Source of the DNA: Oscillospiraceae bacterium
GTDB taxonomy: Bacteria > Bacillota > Clostridia > UBA1381
Length of the DNA stretch: 49,950 nt
Direction of reading: 5' to 3'
Assembly: GCA_022509005.1 (NCBI GenBank)
Contig: JAFLUC010000006.1
Span: forward strand, 1-49,950
Below the pieces are notes generated by a model that made no database searches, was not told the DNA's origin, and saw nothing but the letters and a program-made list of their open reading frames with translations. Below, in pieces: positions 24,941 through 33,205 of the stretch (the stretch's first letter is position 1; every line of letters begins with the position of its first letter). The translations under genes and the position numbers were made by a program.

Positions 24941-27028
24941 ATGTTTGAAAATGTTGCACCATTTGCAGTGCTTATCTGTGCATTGCTTGCATTGGCTTTC
25001 TCGTGCTACAATTTCTTTTCGGTTAAGAACAAGCCGGAGGGAACCGACACAATGAAGTCAATTGGTGAAAAAATCCGTAAGGGCGCTATGGCTTACCTTA
25101 AGAGACAGTATAAGACCGTAGGAGTATTCTTCGCTGTAATGTTTGTAATACTTCTCGCGCTTGCTCTCTTTACAAACGCGCTCACAATTTATGTTCCGTT
25201 TGCTTTTCTTTCAGGCGGCTTCTTCTCGGGCCTCTCAGGCTTTATAGGTATGAAGATAGCGACATATGCCAACACAAGAACAGCTAACGGTGCGAGAGAG
25301 GGACTTAATAAGGGTCTTAAAATCGCATTTGCATCAGGCTCGGTTATGGGTCTTACAGTTGTTGGTCTCGGTCTTTTCGATATCAGCGTATGGTTCATAC
25401 TCTTAAAGTATGTGTTCCATCTTGACATTGATAAAATCATGGCTGCAATGCTCACCTTTGGAATGGGCGCAAGCTCAATGGCGCTCTTTGCGCGTGTGGG
25501 CGGCGGTATCTTTACAAAGGCTGCGGACGTAGGCGCTGACCTTGTTGGTAAGGTTGAGGCGGGCATCCCGGAGGACGACCCGAGAAACCCTGCTTGTATT
25601 GCCGATAACGTAGGCGACAATGTAGGCGACGTTGCAGGCATGGGCGCTGACCTTTACGAGTCATATGTTGGCTCTGTAATCTCATGCGGTGCTCTTGCAA
25701 CTGCTGCTGGACTTGGGTTTAAAGGCGTTCTAGTTCCGATGCTCATTGCGGCAATCGGTATAATAGCGTCAATCATAGGTACATTCTTTGTATCAACAAA
25801 GGAAGGGGCAGACCAGAAATCACTTCTCGGCTCATTAAGACGCGGAACATATATCAGCTCGATTCTTTCGGCTATAGGCGCTGCCGCGCTTATCTTCACA
25901 CTGCTTCCTGAGAACTCAAACGTGTTCTGGGCAGTTATTTCAGGACTTTTGGCAGGTGTATTAATAGGCTTCTTCACAGAGTATTATACATCTGATTCAT
26001 ATAAGCCGACAAGGAAGCTTTCAGGCTCGTCCGAAACAGGCTCGGCTACTATCATAATTGACGGTATCGCGCTCGGCATGCAGTCAACAGCTATTCCTGT
26101 AATCATCATCGGTATATCAATTATCGTGAGCTTTTTCGCTTCGGGTGGCTCATCATCGTTTGCGCACGGTCTTTACGGTGTTGGTCTTTCCGCTGTCGGT
26201 ATGCTTTCAACACTCGGCATAACTCTTGCAACAGATGCTTACGGTCCTGTTGCCGACAATGCCGGAGGTATCGCGGAAATGTCAGGTCTTCCTGAGGTTG
26301 TTCGCGAGAGAACAGACGCTCTTGATTCACTCGGAAACACCACCGCGGCTACAGGTAAGGGCTTCGCGATTGGTTCTGCCGCTCTTACAGCTCTTGCTCT
26401 TATCGTTTCATATACAGATAAGATTGAGGGACTTAATAAAGACATTCTTAACCTCAGTATCACAAATCCGGCTGTACTCATAGGTCTCTTTATCGGAGCG
26501 ATGCTTCCGTTCCTGTTCAGCGCGATGACAATGAAGGCTGTAGGACGCGCAGCTCAGAAGATTGTTATTGAGGTAAGACGCCAGTTCAAAGAAATCAAGG
26601 GTCTCATGCAAGGTAAGGCAGAGGCTGACTATGAAAAGTGCGTTGATATATGCACAAAATCGTCACTCGCAGAGATGATACTTCCGGCTGCGCTCGGAAT
26701 AATATCTCCGATCGTTGTCGGTCTTGTTCTCGGTGTAAACGGCGTTGTAGGTATGCTTGCAGGCGCACTTATATGCGGCTTCGTACTCGCAATCATGATG
26801 GCGAACTCCGGTGGTTCATGGGATAACGCTAAGAAGTACATCGAAGCGGGTAACTTCGGCGGCAAGGGCAGCGAAAACCATAAGGCTGCCGTTGTAGGCG
26901 ATACTGTAGGTGACCCGTTCAAGGATACATCAGGTCCGTCAGTTAACATCCTTATAAAGCTGCTTTCAATGGTTTCAATCGTTTTTGCAGCTATCGTTGT
27001 TCAATACGGCGGTCTTGGCTTATTCTGA
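24941..27028 (+). CDS. hppA: Membrane-bound ion-pumping pyrophosphatase, K+-dependent type
   Basis: Couples hydrolysis of pyrophosphate to outward pumping of H+ and/or Na+. A 695-residue protein with about 16 membrane helices. The PPi-binding segment [20 protein letters not shown] and [20 protein letters not shown] lie around residues 190-235, and [15 protein letters not shown] near the C-terminus. At about residues 464-472 it reads [10 protein letters not shown]; an Ala where K+-independent enzymes have Lys points to the K+-dependent class. H+ versus Na+ cannot be settled by eye. Energy recovery from biosynthetic PPi is the likely role. TAAGGAGGAG before ATG. Confidence 0.95.
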   Translation: MFENVAPFAVLICALLALAFSCYNFFSVKNKPEGTDTMKSIGEKIRKGAMAYLKRQYKTVGVFFAVMFVILLALALFTNALTIYVPFAFLSGGFFSGLSGFIGMKIATYANTRTANGAREGLNKGLKIAFASGSVMGLTVVGLGLFDISVWFILLKYVFHLDIDKIMAAMLTFGMGASSMALFARVGGGIFTKAADVGADLVGKVEAGIPEDDPRNPACIADNVGDNVGDVAGMGADLYESYVGSVISCGALATAAGLGFKGVLVPMLIAAIGIIASIIGTFFVSTKEGADQKSLLGSLRRGTYISSILSAIGAAALIFTLLPENSNVFWAVISGLLAGVLIGFFTEYYTSDSYKPTRKLSGSSETGSATIIIDGIALGMQSTAIPVIIIGISIIVSFFASGGSSSFAHGLYGVGLSAVGMLSTLGITLATDAYGPVADNAGGIAEMSGLPEVVRERTDALDSLGNTTAATGKGFAIGSAALTALALIVSYTDKIEGLNKDILNLSITNPAVLIGLFIGAMLPFLFSAMTMKAVGRAAQKIVIEVRRQFKEIKGLMQGKAEADYEKCVDICTKSSLAEMILPAALGIISPIVVGLVLGVNGVVGMLAGALICGFVLAIMMANSGGSWDNAKKYIEAGNFGGKGSENHKAAVVGDTVGDPFKDTSGPSVNILIKLLSMVSIVFAAIVVQYGGLGLF

Positions 27029-27052
27029 TAATATCTTATAATTAAAGATGCA

Positions 27053-27088
27053 AAATATGGTGCCCGCAAAACGCGGGCACCATATTTT
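27053..27088. terminator. Bidirectional terminator
   Basis: A perfect inverted repeat of about 16 base pairs around AAAAC, flanked by AAAATATGG and CCATATTTTTT. It separates hppA and the convergent sipL-like gene. Confidence 0.9.
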
Positions 27089-28615
27089 TTAAGCAGGAAT
27101 GAACAGCTTAGTTCCTTTTGTTATTTTATTTTCTTCTATACTATTATACTTCACGATCTTATCCTGCGGTATGGCGTAGCGCTTTGCAATATCCCAAAGG
27201 CTGTCGCCCTCTCTTGCAAAGCAGATCACAATACCATGCTTTGCTTCTCTATCTGCACTTTCTATATCGGTTATATTTTGGAATTCAACCTTCTCAGTGA
27301 GCTTGCCGTCAATTGCAAGCAGGCAGCGCAGCTCGAGCTCTCCCGATGAATTGAGATTGTAGCTTACGTGCTTAACCTCAGCCTTTAGCTCGATATCTCC
27401 CTCACCTCCTGCATTCTCGCATTCAATCATATAGGAGAACGGGATATCCTTTTTTATACTGTAAACAGGATTCTCTGCATTGTTTGTAAGATACAGCACA
27501 TATGCTTCAATTCTCCCCTCACATATCAGTCTGCTGTGCTGCAGCTCTGATTTTGTGATAACAGAATTCGTCATTACGTTATATATACCGCCCACCTCCG
27601 GCGCATTGGACGGAAAATCAATAATCTCGCGTATTGTATTCTGCGATATTGGTCTTTCCACTATATTATTTAACATAATCGTTTCCTTTTTACATTCCGT
27701 TCCTGAATACGGGATGAAGCAGTCTTCAAGAGTTTCAAGTTCTACTGGTTCACTGCCTCTTACCGACGCTGAAATGTCAATATCAATAGCAGCTATGCGC
27801 ATATCACCATCGCTGTCCTTTTCAGCCTCAGTCATTACTCCGACCACATTATAATCAATATCGCAGATCGTGTCTTCACGCACGTTCTCAGCGTCAAGAA
27901 CCTCTGTGAACGGCACCTCCGCCTCGATAAACTTTATTTCATTATCATCATCGGTATACAGAATACATATCCCGACGTTTCCCTTAACAATGATTTTACC
28001 TGTCACGGTTTTATGCTCGGTATCTGAGATTTTTACATCTGTCTTTAAAATCTCGCCTATAGAGCTTTGTCCCGAAGGTACTTCAAGTGTTTCCTTTAGT
28101 GTGAAAGTATGCTCTGAAATATCTGATACATTTTCAAAGGTCATAACAGCCATGCTGCATTCTGCCGTGTTCTCCTCTACGCCGGTACATATATCATGGT
28201 CCTCTGTGCGGCAAACCTCATAGTCGAGATGAATTATCGCGCGCAGACGTAGCTTTCGCGAATTAACAGCGCTGAATTCAACCCTCTCAACTGATGCGTC
28301 AGCAATAACTGTAGCATCCGGTGACGCTCCGTTAGCGTCAACAGTCTGCCTGAATTCCATCGAAGTTAATATGCTCTTAATGCGCTCATTTTCCTTATCC
28401 GGCACATATAATACCTTATATTCAGCTCTGCCGCTTATTACAAGCCTGCCGTTTTCTATGTACTTATCTGTTATATACGCGTCCGCGTCAACCTGAAGTA
28501 TTTTCAGAATATCCGGCTTTATGTCAGGTACATTTACATCGCCTTCAGCCATAGCCTGAGTTGTCCCCTTGATTATCGTACTGCAAAGACGTACAGTTTC
28601 TTTTTTTAACTCCAT
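27089..28615 (-). CDS. sipL: SipL-like spore coat morphogenesis protein (DUF3794/SPOCS repeats plus LysM)
   Basis: A 508-residue protein with the architecture of SipL, which in Clostridioides binds SpoIVA and is needed for spore coat localisation. There are repeated DUF3794 (SPOCS) domains through most of the length (e.g. VPDIKPDILKILQVDADAYI, FIPYSGTECKKETIML) and a C-terminal LysM domain (about 460-508: FAREGDSLWDIAKRYAIPQD). No signal peptide, as expected for a mother-cell cytosolic protein. I start at the ATG behind TGGAGGACTAAG; the frame is open 63 codons further but without a site. A sigma-E-like promoter lies upstream, and spoVM lies divergently within 500 bases. Assignment rests on domain order and sporulation context. 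Confidence 0.82.
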   Translation of the reverse strand: MELKKETVRLCSTIIKGTTQAMAEGDVNVPDIKPDILKILQVDADAYITDKYIENGRLVISGRAEYKVLYVPDKENERIKSILTSMEFRQTVDANGASPDATVIADASVERVEFSAVNSRKLRLRAIIHLDYEVCRTEDHDICTGVEENTAECSMAVMTFENVSDISEHTFTLKETLEVPSGQSSIGEILKTDVKISDTEHKTVTGKIIVKGNVGICILYTDDDNEIKFIEAEVPFTEVLDAENVREDTICDIDYNVVGVMTEAEKDSDGDMRIAAIDIDISASVRGSEPVELETLEDCFIPYSGTECKKETIMLNNIVERPISQNTIREIIDFPSNAPEVGGIYNVMTNSVITKSELQHSRLICEGRIEAYVLYLTNNAENPVYSIKKDIPFSYMIECENAGGEGDIELKAEVKHVSYNLNSSGELELRCLLAIDGKLTEKVEFQNITDIESADREAKHGIVICFAREGDSLWDIAKRYAIPQDKIVKYNSIEENKITKGTKLFIPA

Positions 28616-28663
28616 CTTAGTCCTCCATTCCGCCGCCATGCGGCGCACAAATTCGTTTATTAC

Positions 28664-28691
28664 AATATATGAAGTTATATTTTGTTTATGA
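28664..28691 (-). promoter_or_regulatory. Candidate sigma-E-type sporulation promoter of sipL
   Basis: On the - strand, TCATAAA (28691-28685), 13 bases and CATATATT (28671-28664). This approximates the Bacillus sigma-E consensus (KMATATT, 13-15 bases, CATACAMT). The family match and the sporulation product support each other, but it is consensus matching by eye. Confidence 0.45.
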
Positions 28692-28725
28692 CAATAAAGC
28701 CTAAATGTTATAAGAGTGATTTTAT

Positions 28726-28754
28726 CACAACTCTGCACTATACCGCATATTATA
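28726..28754 (+). promoter_or_regulatory. Candidate sporulation (sigma-K/E-like) promoter of the small protein and spoVM
   Basis: CACA (28726-28729), 16 bases and CATATTATA (28746-28754) fit the Bacillus sigma-K pattern mACm-N16-CATAnnnTA. sigma-E has a related -10 box, so the factor is not certain. Confidence 0.4.
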
Positions 28755-28777
28755 AGACAGAAAGGCGGTTGGTTCAA

Positions 28778-28948
28778 ATGGGCAATAAATGTATGTGTAT
28801 GCACGGCGCTTCGAAGGCTGTCGGACTTTCGCTGCTCACATTCAGCATAGGAGTTTTAGCAGGTCTCTTGTGTCCGCTGTATGTCCTTGCGATTGTCGAG
28901 CTTTTCGTCCTTGCGCTGTTAGGTTATCTGTGTCTGCTTAAATTTTAA
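28778..28948 (+). CDS. Small membrane protein, 56 residues, next to spoVM
   Basis: No family recognised. The start ATG follows AAAGGCGG; the longer frame upstream starts before the candidate promoter and lacks a site. The protein has a short N-terminus with three residues of metal-ligand type (CMCMH), then two hydrophobic stretches (GLSLLTFSIGVLAGLLCPLY and VLAIVELFVLALLGYLCLLK) that could form a membrane hairpin. The sequence ends in KF. Location between sipL and spoVM, with a candidate sporulation promoter, suggests a role in the spore or forespore membrane, but that is inference. Confidence 0.6.
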   Translation: MGNKCMCMHGASKAVGLSLLTFSIGVLAGLLCPLYVLAIVELFVLALLGYLCLLKF

Positions 28949-28950
28949 GG

Positions 28951-29035
28951 TGAACAACTTGCTTGCAAGTTGTAGCATAGTGAACAATCTGCTTGCAGAT
29001 TGTAGCATAGCAAAACGAAGTTTTGCGTAGCGTAG
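28951..29035 (+). repeat. Tandem hairpin repeats in the spoVM leader
   Basis: Two 30-base units (28951-28980 and 28981-29010) are followed by a related 25-base unit (29011-29035). Each contains a hairpin and then a linker: (T)GTAGCATAG in units 1 and 2, CGTAGCGTAG in unit 3. The hairpins are CAACTTGC/GCAAGTTG, CAATCTGC/GCAGATTG and GCAAAAC-GAA-GTTTTGC. Between units 1 and 2 the only differences are two base pairs changed on both sides of the stem. The array stops five bases before the spoVM ribosome site. A partial copy lies before murB (49898-49950). Confidence 0.9.
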
Positions 29036-29051
29036 AAAAGGGGGTATATCT

Positions 29052-29120
29052 ATGAAAATTGTAGTTAAACGCGTACCGAAGGGACTTTCAGGTATTATCA
29101 AGCTGATTTTCGGATTTTAA
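29052..29120 (+). CDS. spoVM: Stage V sporulation protein SpoVM (22 residues)
   Basis: A 22-codon gene, far below ordinary gene-finding limits. It begins MKIVVKRVPKGLSGIIKL and ends with IFGF. It aligns without gap over the first 21 residues with Bacillus SpoVM (26 residues): M-K at the start, basic residue 7, Pro9-Lys10, Leu12, Gly14-Ile15 and Gly21 are shared, as is the amphipathic helix with a kink-making Pro9. SpoVM inserts into the outer forespore membrane, senses its curvature and recruits SpoIVA. The ribosome site AAAGGGGGT lies eight bases before ATG. It lies close to sipL, whose product also binds SpoIVA. The stop is directly followed by a terminator. Confidence 0.85.
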   Translation: MKIVVKRVPKGLSGIIKLIFGF

Positions 29121-29125
29121 TACAT

Positions 29126-29159
29126 AACAAAACGACACAGCGCGCTGTGTCGTTTTGTT
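29126..29159. terminator. Bidirectional terminator between spoVM and rnjA
   Basis: A perfect palindrome of 34 bases, with long arms AACAAAACGACACAG meeting at a GCGC centre. Its T-rich ends serve both convergent genes. Confidence 0.85.
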
Positions 29160-29161
29160 AT

Positions 29162-30829
29162 TCAAATTTCCTCTATTATCGGAAGTATCATCGGATTACG
29201 CTTTGTTGATTCGTAAATATATCTTGCTACGCTTGACCTTACATTATTCTTCATCATGGTCCAGTCAACATTACGTCTTGCAAGGCAGTCCTCAACCGCG
29301 GCTGCCGCCTTATTCTTAACTTCATCAATCAGCTGTTCCGCCTCTCTTACATAAACGAAACCTCTTGAGATTACATCCGGTCTTGAGAACATTTCACGGT
29401 TATCATTATCAATTGTTATAACTATGATTATGAGGCCATCCTCCGCAAGATGCTTTCTGTCCCGAAGCACTATATTTCCTACATCTCCCACGCCAAGACC
29501 ATCAACCAACACCTGACCTGAGGGAACTGTTCCGCTGATTTTAGCCGAATCCGCATCAATTTCAAGCACCGTTCCGTTGCTTAGTACAAAAGATCTTTCC
29601 TCCGGTACTCCCACCTGCGCTGCAAGATGCTTATGGAGCACAAGATGACGATGTTCTCCGTGAACAGGAATAAAGAACTTAGGCTTTGCGAGACCGAGCA
29701 TAAGCTTCAGCTCCTCCTGACATGCGTGACCGGAAACATGGACGTCCATAAGTGACTTATATATAACCTCCGCTCCTATTTTAAACAGCTCATTAATGAC
29801 TGTTGACACGGGCTTTTCATTTCCAGGAATAGGCGAAGCGGAAATAATTATAAGATCATCCTTCGTTATTTCAACCTTCCTATGGTCTGAGAATGCCATT
29901 CTTGTGAGTGCGCTCATAGGCTCACCCTGAGAGCCTGTTGTTATTATTACTACCTGATTCGGATTGTATTTCTTTATGCTGTCAATATTTATGAGTACAC
30001 CCTCAGGAACCTTCATATATCCGAGCAGAATTGATATTTCAACAATATTCTCCATACTCCTGCCTGAAACCGCTACCTTGCGGCGGTTCTTTGCGGCAGC
30101 ATCAATAATCTGCTGAACTCTATGAACATTTGAAGCAAAAGTTGCAACTATTATACGCTTATTGCAGCCCTTGAATATGCGGTCGAATGTATCGCCTACG
30201 CTTTTTTCACTCATTGCATAGCCCGCCCGCTCAACATTTGTCGAATCCGACATAAGCGCAAGAACTCCTTCATTTCCGAGCTGGCCTATACGCGCAAGAT
30301 CTATCATTTCACCCACAATAGGCGTTGTGTCTATCTTCCAGTCACCGGTATGCAGAATAGTTCCGACCGGGGTTCGCAGCGCTATTGCCACAGAGTCGGC
30401 AATAGAATGATTTGTCGCTATAAACTCAACCGAAAAATACTTGCTCACCTCGACAATATCCCCCACTCGCGTACGCTTGAGCGAGACGCGCGATACAAGA
30501 TTGTGCTCTTTGAGCTTGTGCTCAACAAGCCCGAGAGTGAGTCTTGTGCCGTAAACAGGCACATTTATTTCCTTAAGAAAATACGGCAATCCGCCGATAT
30601 GGTCCTCATGACCATGGGTCAGAAAAATACCCTTTATTTTCTGGGCATTCTTAACAAGATATGTTATATCGTTAATTACCATATCCACGCCCGGCATATC
30701 GTTATCCGGGAATGCCATACCGCAGTCAATAATAACAATCTCGCTGCTATACTCGAAGGCAGTCAAATTTTTTCCGATCTCATCAAGACCGCCTATCGGT
30801 ATAATTCTCAATTTTTTAGTTTTTGCCAT
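29162..30829 (-). CDS. rnjA: Ribonuclease J
   Basis: Endo- and 5'-3' exoribonuclease for mRNA turnover and rRNA maturation. The 555 residues start at MAKTKKLRIIPIGGLDEIGK behind AGGAGGTTATA; the upstream open stretch lacks a site. Metallo-beta-lactamase motif HGHEDHIGG, then TNHSI, HTGDW and the beta-CASP motifs (DSTNVERAGYAMSE; GSQGEPMSALTRMA) and SGHACQEELKLM, PVHGEHRH. A C-terminal RNase J-specific domain is present. Only one RNase J copy lies here, so J1 versus J2 is not decided. Own promoter and terminator. Confidence 0.95.
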   Translation of the reverse strand: MAKTKKLRIIPIGGLDEIGKNLTAFEYSSEIVIIDCGMAFPDNDMPGVDMVINDITYLVKNAQKIKGIFLTHGHEDHIGGLPYFLKEINVPVYGTRLTLGLVEHKLKEHNLVSRVSLKRTRVGDIVEVSKYFSVEFIATNHSIADSVAIALRTPVGTILHTGDWKIDTTPIVGEMIDLARIGQLGNEGVLALMSDSTNVERAGYAMSEKSVGDTFDRIFKGCNKRIIVATFASNVHRVQQIIDAAAKNRRKVAVSGRSMENIVEISILLGYMKVPEGVLINIDSIKKYNPNQVVIITTGSQGEPMSALTRMAFSDHRKVEITKDDLIIISASPIPGNEKPVSTVINELFKIGAEVIYKSLMDVHVSGHACQEELKLMLGLAKPKFFIPVHGEHRHLVLHKHLAAQVGVPEERSFVLSNGTVLEIDADSAKISGTVPSGQVLVDGLGVGDVGNIVLRDRKHLAEDGLIIIVITIDNDNREMFSRPDVISRGFVYVREAEQLIDEVKNKAAAAVEDCLARRNVDWTMMKNNVRSSVARYIYESTKRNPMILPIIEEI

Positions 30830-30874
30830 TATAACCTCCTGTTTTAAGATTTCCGAACATAGTAATACATTTAT

Positions 30875-30904
30875 ATTATACCACAAACAGCAATAATTAG
30901 TCAA
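30875..30904 (-). promoter_or_regulatory. Promoter of rnjA
   Basis: On the - strand, TTGACT (30904-30899), 18 bases and TATAAT (30880-30875). Confidence 0.7.
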
Positions 30905-30914
30905 GGATTTTACC

Positions 30915-30946
30915 ATAAAAAATCAACCCCTGCTAAGGGGTTGATT
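30915..30946 (-). terminator. Terminator after the LtaS-like gene
   Basis: AATCAACCCC (30921-30930) with GGGGTTGATT (30937-30946). On the - strand a TTTTTT run follows the stem. Confidence 0.85.
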
Positions 30947-30947
30947 A

Positions 30948-32924
30948 TTATTCATCTGTTTCCGGTTCTTCGGTTTCTTTTAAGAACTCATAATGCAGCG
31001 GCTCATTTTTGATTATTGCATATTCAAAATCATAATACTCATCAAATCTTTCAAAGTCTGATTTATTATGCCATACGCCGTCATAATCAAAATATCCCAT
31101 TGGGTTGAACTGCTTCACTTCACTATGTATATCGTCAAGATACATCTGCATACGACTCTTAGGCAGCCCTGCGACCTCCATAATCTTGCTTGAAAGGAAG
31201 CATGGGCTCATCTCTATCCCCTGCTCCTCCTCTATGTCATAATTTGCCCATATCATAAACGGCACCTTATACCGTTTTGTCAGTGCTTCGTTATCGAGGT
31301 TATCAAGAGAAGTGCCGTAAAGCTCTTCGAAGAACTCACGCTCTATATTTGGCTGGTGATCTCCAAACATTACAACAACCGTCGGTTCATCATAGTTTTC
31401 AAGCTCACCAAGCAAATACGCCAAAGCGTCATCCGTATGCTTTATGCATGTAAGATATTGCTCCGCCTGCGGGTACGAGCCTTCCATGTCGGTTATATTC
31501 ACCGATGCATTAAAATCTTTATAATCATATCCGCCGTGATTCTGCATGGTTACGTTGAATATGAAATCTCTTTGAGACTGATCCTCTTTATTGTAAAGGT
31601 AGGTAAGAAGCGTGTCGAAATCGCCTTTATCACTCACATATGCCCGAAGACGTTCTGCATGCTCGACGTAATTAAACATCGTTTCATAGCTTATAAACTC
31701 GTCAAAACCCATATAGTTATATACATTTGTACGATTCCATCCGTTCGCGTAATATGGATGGAAAGCTGTTGTTCTATATCCCATCGCCTTCATATGCGAT
31801 GTGAGAGAGTACGGAATCGGATTAAAAATCATCTGAGCATACGGAATCGCATTTGCCCGCAAAAGTCCTGTGCTCATGCCTGTTAAGAACTCAAATTCCG
31901 TATTACAGGTGTTGCCGCCGAACACAGAAACAAGCAGTTCGCCTTTTATTGTGTTTTCGGAGAGCGAACTAAAGTAATCAATATATCCCTCATTTGTTGA
32001 AAAATCGCCTACAGCAGCAAGATCTGAAAAGCTTTCATTCATTATTACTATGACGTTAGGCTTGTCCTCCGGAATTTCGGTATCATTTTCATATGAGTCA
32101 AGTATTTCGTTCAGTTTGTTTGGATCGTATGTATCACTCTTTTTCAGTCCCATTTTCGCAGTATTTGCATAAAAACTGAATACCGAGCCGTAATTGAGAT
32201 TTGCAAAATACTGATCAAAAACCGAAACATCATAGTTTGCAAGGTCTACCGTAGAGATAACAAAAACAGATATAAGCGCCATCACAACAGATGCCAGCCG
32301 GAGAATAAGTTTATTCCGTTTAAAGTTGAATTTTATCGGAAACTTAAACGCAAGCATCATCATTGCAATTGCCATAATTGTCGATGTGATCATTTGATGT
32401 TTCAGCTTGAAATGATATGAGCCCGCAACATTCATGGCAGTTTTGAATCCATATATATCTGTAGGGGTAAGCGATGTGCCTCTGAAAGAGTATATAATAA
32501 AGCTTATACAATTAAACGCGTACGAGACACTGAGCGCTGTAAGCGCAGAAACCCGCATGCTGCCCGAAATCAAAAGACCTATCGCTGCAAATATCGTGTA
32601 GAACGCTACATTTACAAGATAGATATATGGGGTCGAAAGAAACCCGTCGGAGAACAGGATCGATATGTTCATCGCGTTCATTATGGACAGAATATATGCA
32701 ATAATACTGACTACCAAATAGGCTTTTTTGCCTAACTCAAATTTCAATGAGCCCAGCGCCGCTATAAGAAGGCAACAAAAACCGGTTATGCCAAGATATA
32801 AATGTCGCTGCCACACTTCTTTGGTTTTATCATATAATTGTATATTAATGAGAGTATAAACAATTAAGCCTATGGCCAAAGCCAAGGATATAATAATCTT
32901 CGGAAGTTTATTTTTCTTTATCAT
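30948..32924 (-). CDS. LTA synthase-family sulfatase-fold membrane enzyme
   Basis: Probably transfers phosphoglycerol or a related group onto a surface polymer. About 658 residues from MIKKNKLPK: around seven N-terminal membrane helices (to about 245) and an extracellular sulfatase-fold domain from about 295. Metal-site and nucleophile motifs are visible: NVIVIMNESFSDL, GGNTCNTEFEFLTG (nucleophile Thr in the NTE position), MQNHGGYD and VVMFGDHQPN. Longer than LtaS (about 650 including similar parts). The start is not fully certain because GAGAGGAG lies 14 bases ahead of this ATG and the frame is open further upstream. Own sigma-A promoter. Confidence 0.85.
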   Translation of the reverse strand: MIKKNKLPKIIISLALAIGLIVYTLINIQLYDKTKEVWQRHLYLGITGFCCLLIAALGSLKFELGKKAYLVVSIIAYILSIMNAMNISILFSDGFLSTPYIYLVNVAFYTIFAAIGLLISGSMRVSALTALSVSYAFNCISFIIYSFRGTSLTPTDIYGFKTAMNVAGSYHFKLKHQMITSTIMAIAMMMLAFKFPIKFNFKRNKLILRLASVVMALISVFVISTVDLANYDVSVFDQYFANLNYGSVFSFYANTAKMGLKKSDTYDPNKLNEILDSYENDTEIPEDKPNVIVIMNESFSDLAAVGDFSTNEGYIDYFSSLSENTIKGELLVSVFGGNTCNTEFEFLTGMSTGLLRANAIPYAQMIFNPIPYSLTSHMKAMGYRTTAFHPYYANGWNRTNVYNYMGFDEFISYETMFNYVEHAERLRAYVSDKGDFDTLLTYLYNKEDQSQRDFIFNVTMQNHGGYDYKDFNASVNITDMEGSYPQAEQYLTCIKHTDDALAYLLGELENYDEPTVVVMFGDHQPNIEREFFEELYGTSLDNLDNEALTKRYKVPFMIWANYDIEEEQGIEMSPCFLSSKIMEVAGLPKSRMQMYLDDIHSEVKQFNPMGYFDYDGVWHNKSDFERFDEYYDFEYAIIKNEPLHYEFLKETEEPETDE

Positions 32925-32973
32925 TTTATGACCATTATCTCCTCTCTTTTTTAACACAAATCCACAGTTTGAA

Positions 32974-33002
32974 ATTATACCACAACGTTGTTCCTTTTTC
33001 AA
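32974..33002 (-). promoter_or_regulatory. Promoter of the LtaS-like gene
   Basis: On the - strand, TTGAAA (33002-32997), 17 bases and TATAAT (32979-32974). Confidence 0.75.
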
Positions 33003-33139
33003 GTCATTGTTTAATTTTTTTTGAGATATTGTAATATATTTTGTGATATTAACGAAAAATTTCATCCTCAATTCAGTTTCATCAACTATAAATTAACAAA
33101 AAATATCCACATTTTACCCAAAAAACCACCGGTATTTCA

Positions 33140-33168
33140 TTGACAATTAGTTAAAAATATAATATAAT
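33140..33168 (+). promoter_or_regulatory. Promoter of rhaB
   Basis: Perfect consensus TTGACA (33140-33145), 17 bases, TATAAT (33163-33168). Confidence 0.85.
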
Positions 33169-33205
33169 AAGTTTAATAGTATTTAGAATAACGGAGGAAA
33201 TTAAA

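Noticed and set aside
28951-29035. CRISPR array
   Set aside because: Units are directly adjacent without unique spacers and differ only by paired stem changes; no cas genes in the window.
29126-29159. Possible operator or recombination site (long perfect palindrome)
   Set aside because: Lies between convergent gene ends with T-rich flanks; a bidirectional terminator explains it.
31356-31886. 176-codon frame on the + strand
   Set aside because: Lies wholly antisense within the LtaS-like gene, whose catalytic motifs are intact; no ribosome site.
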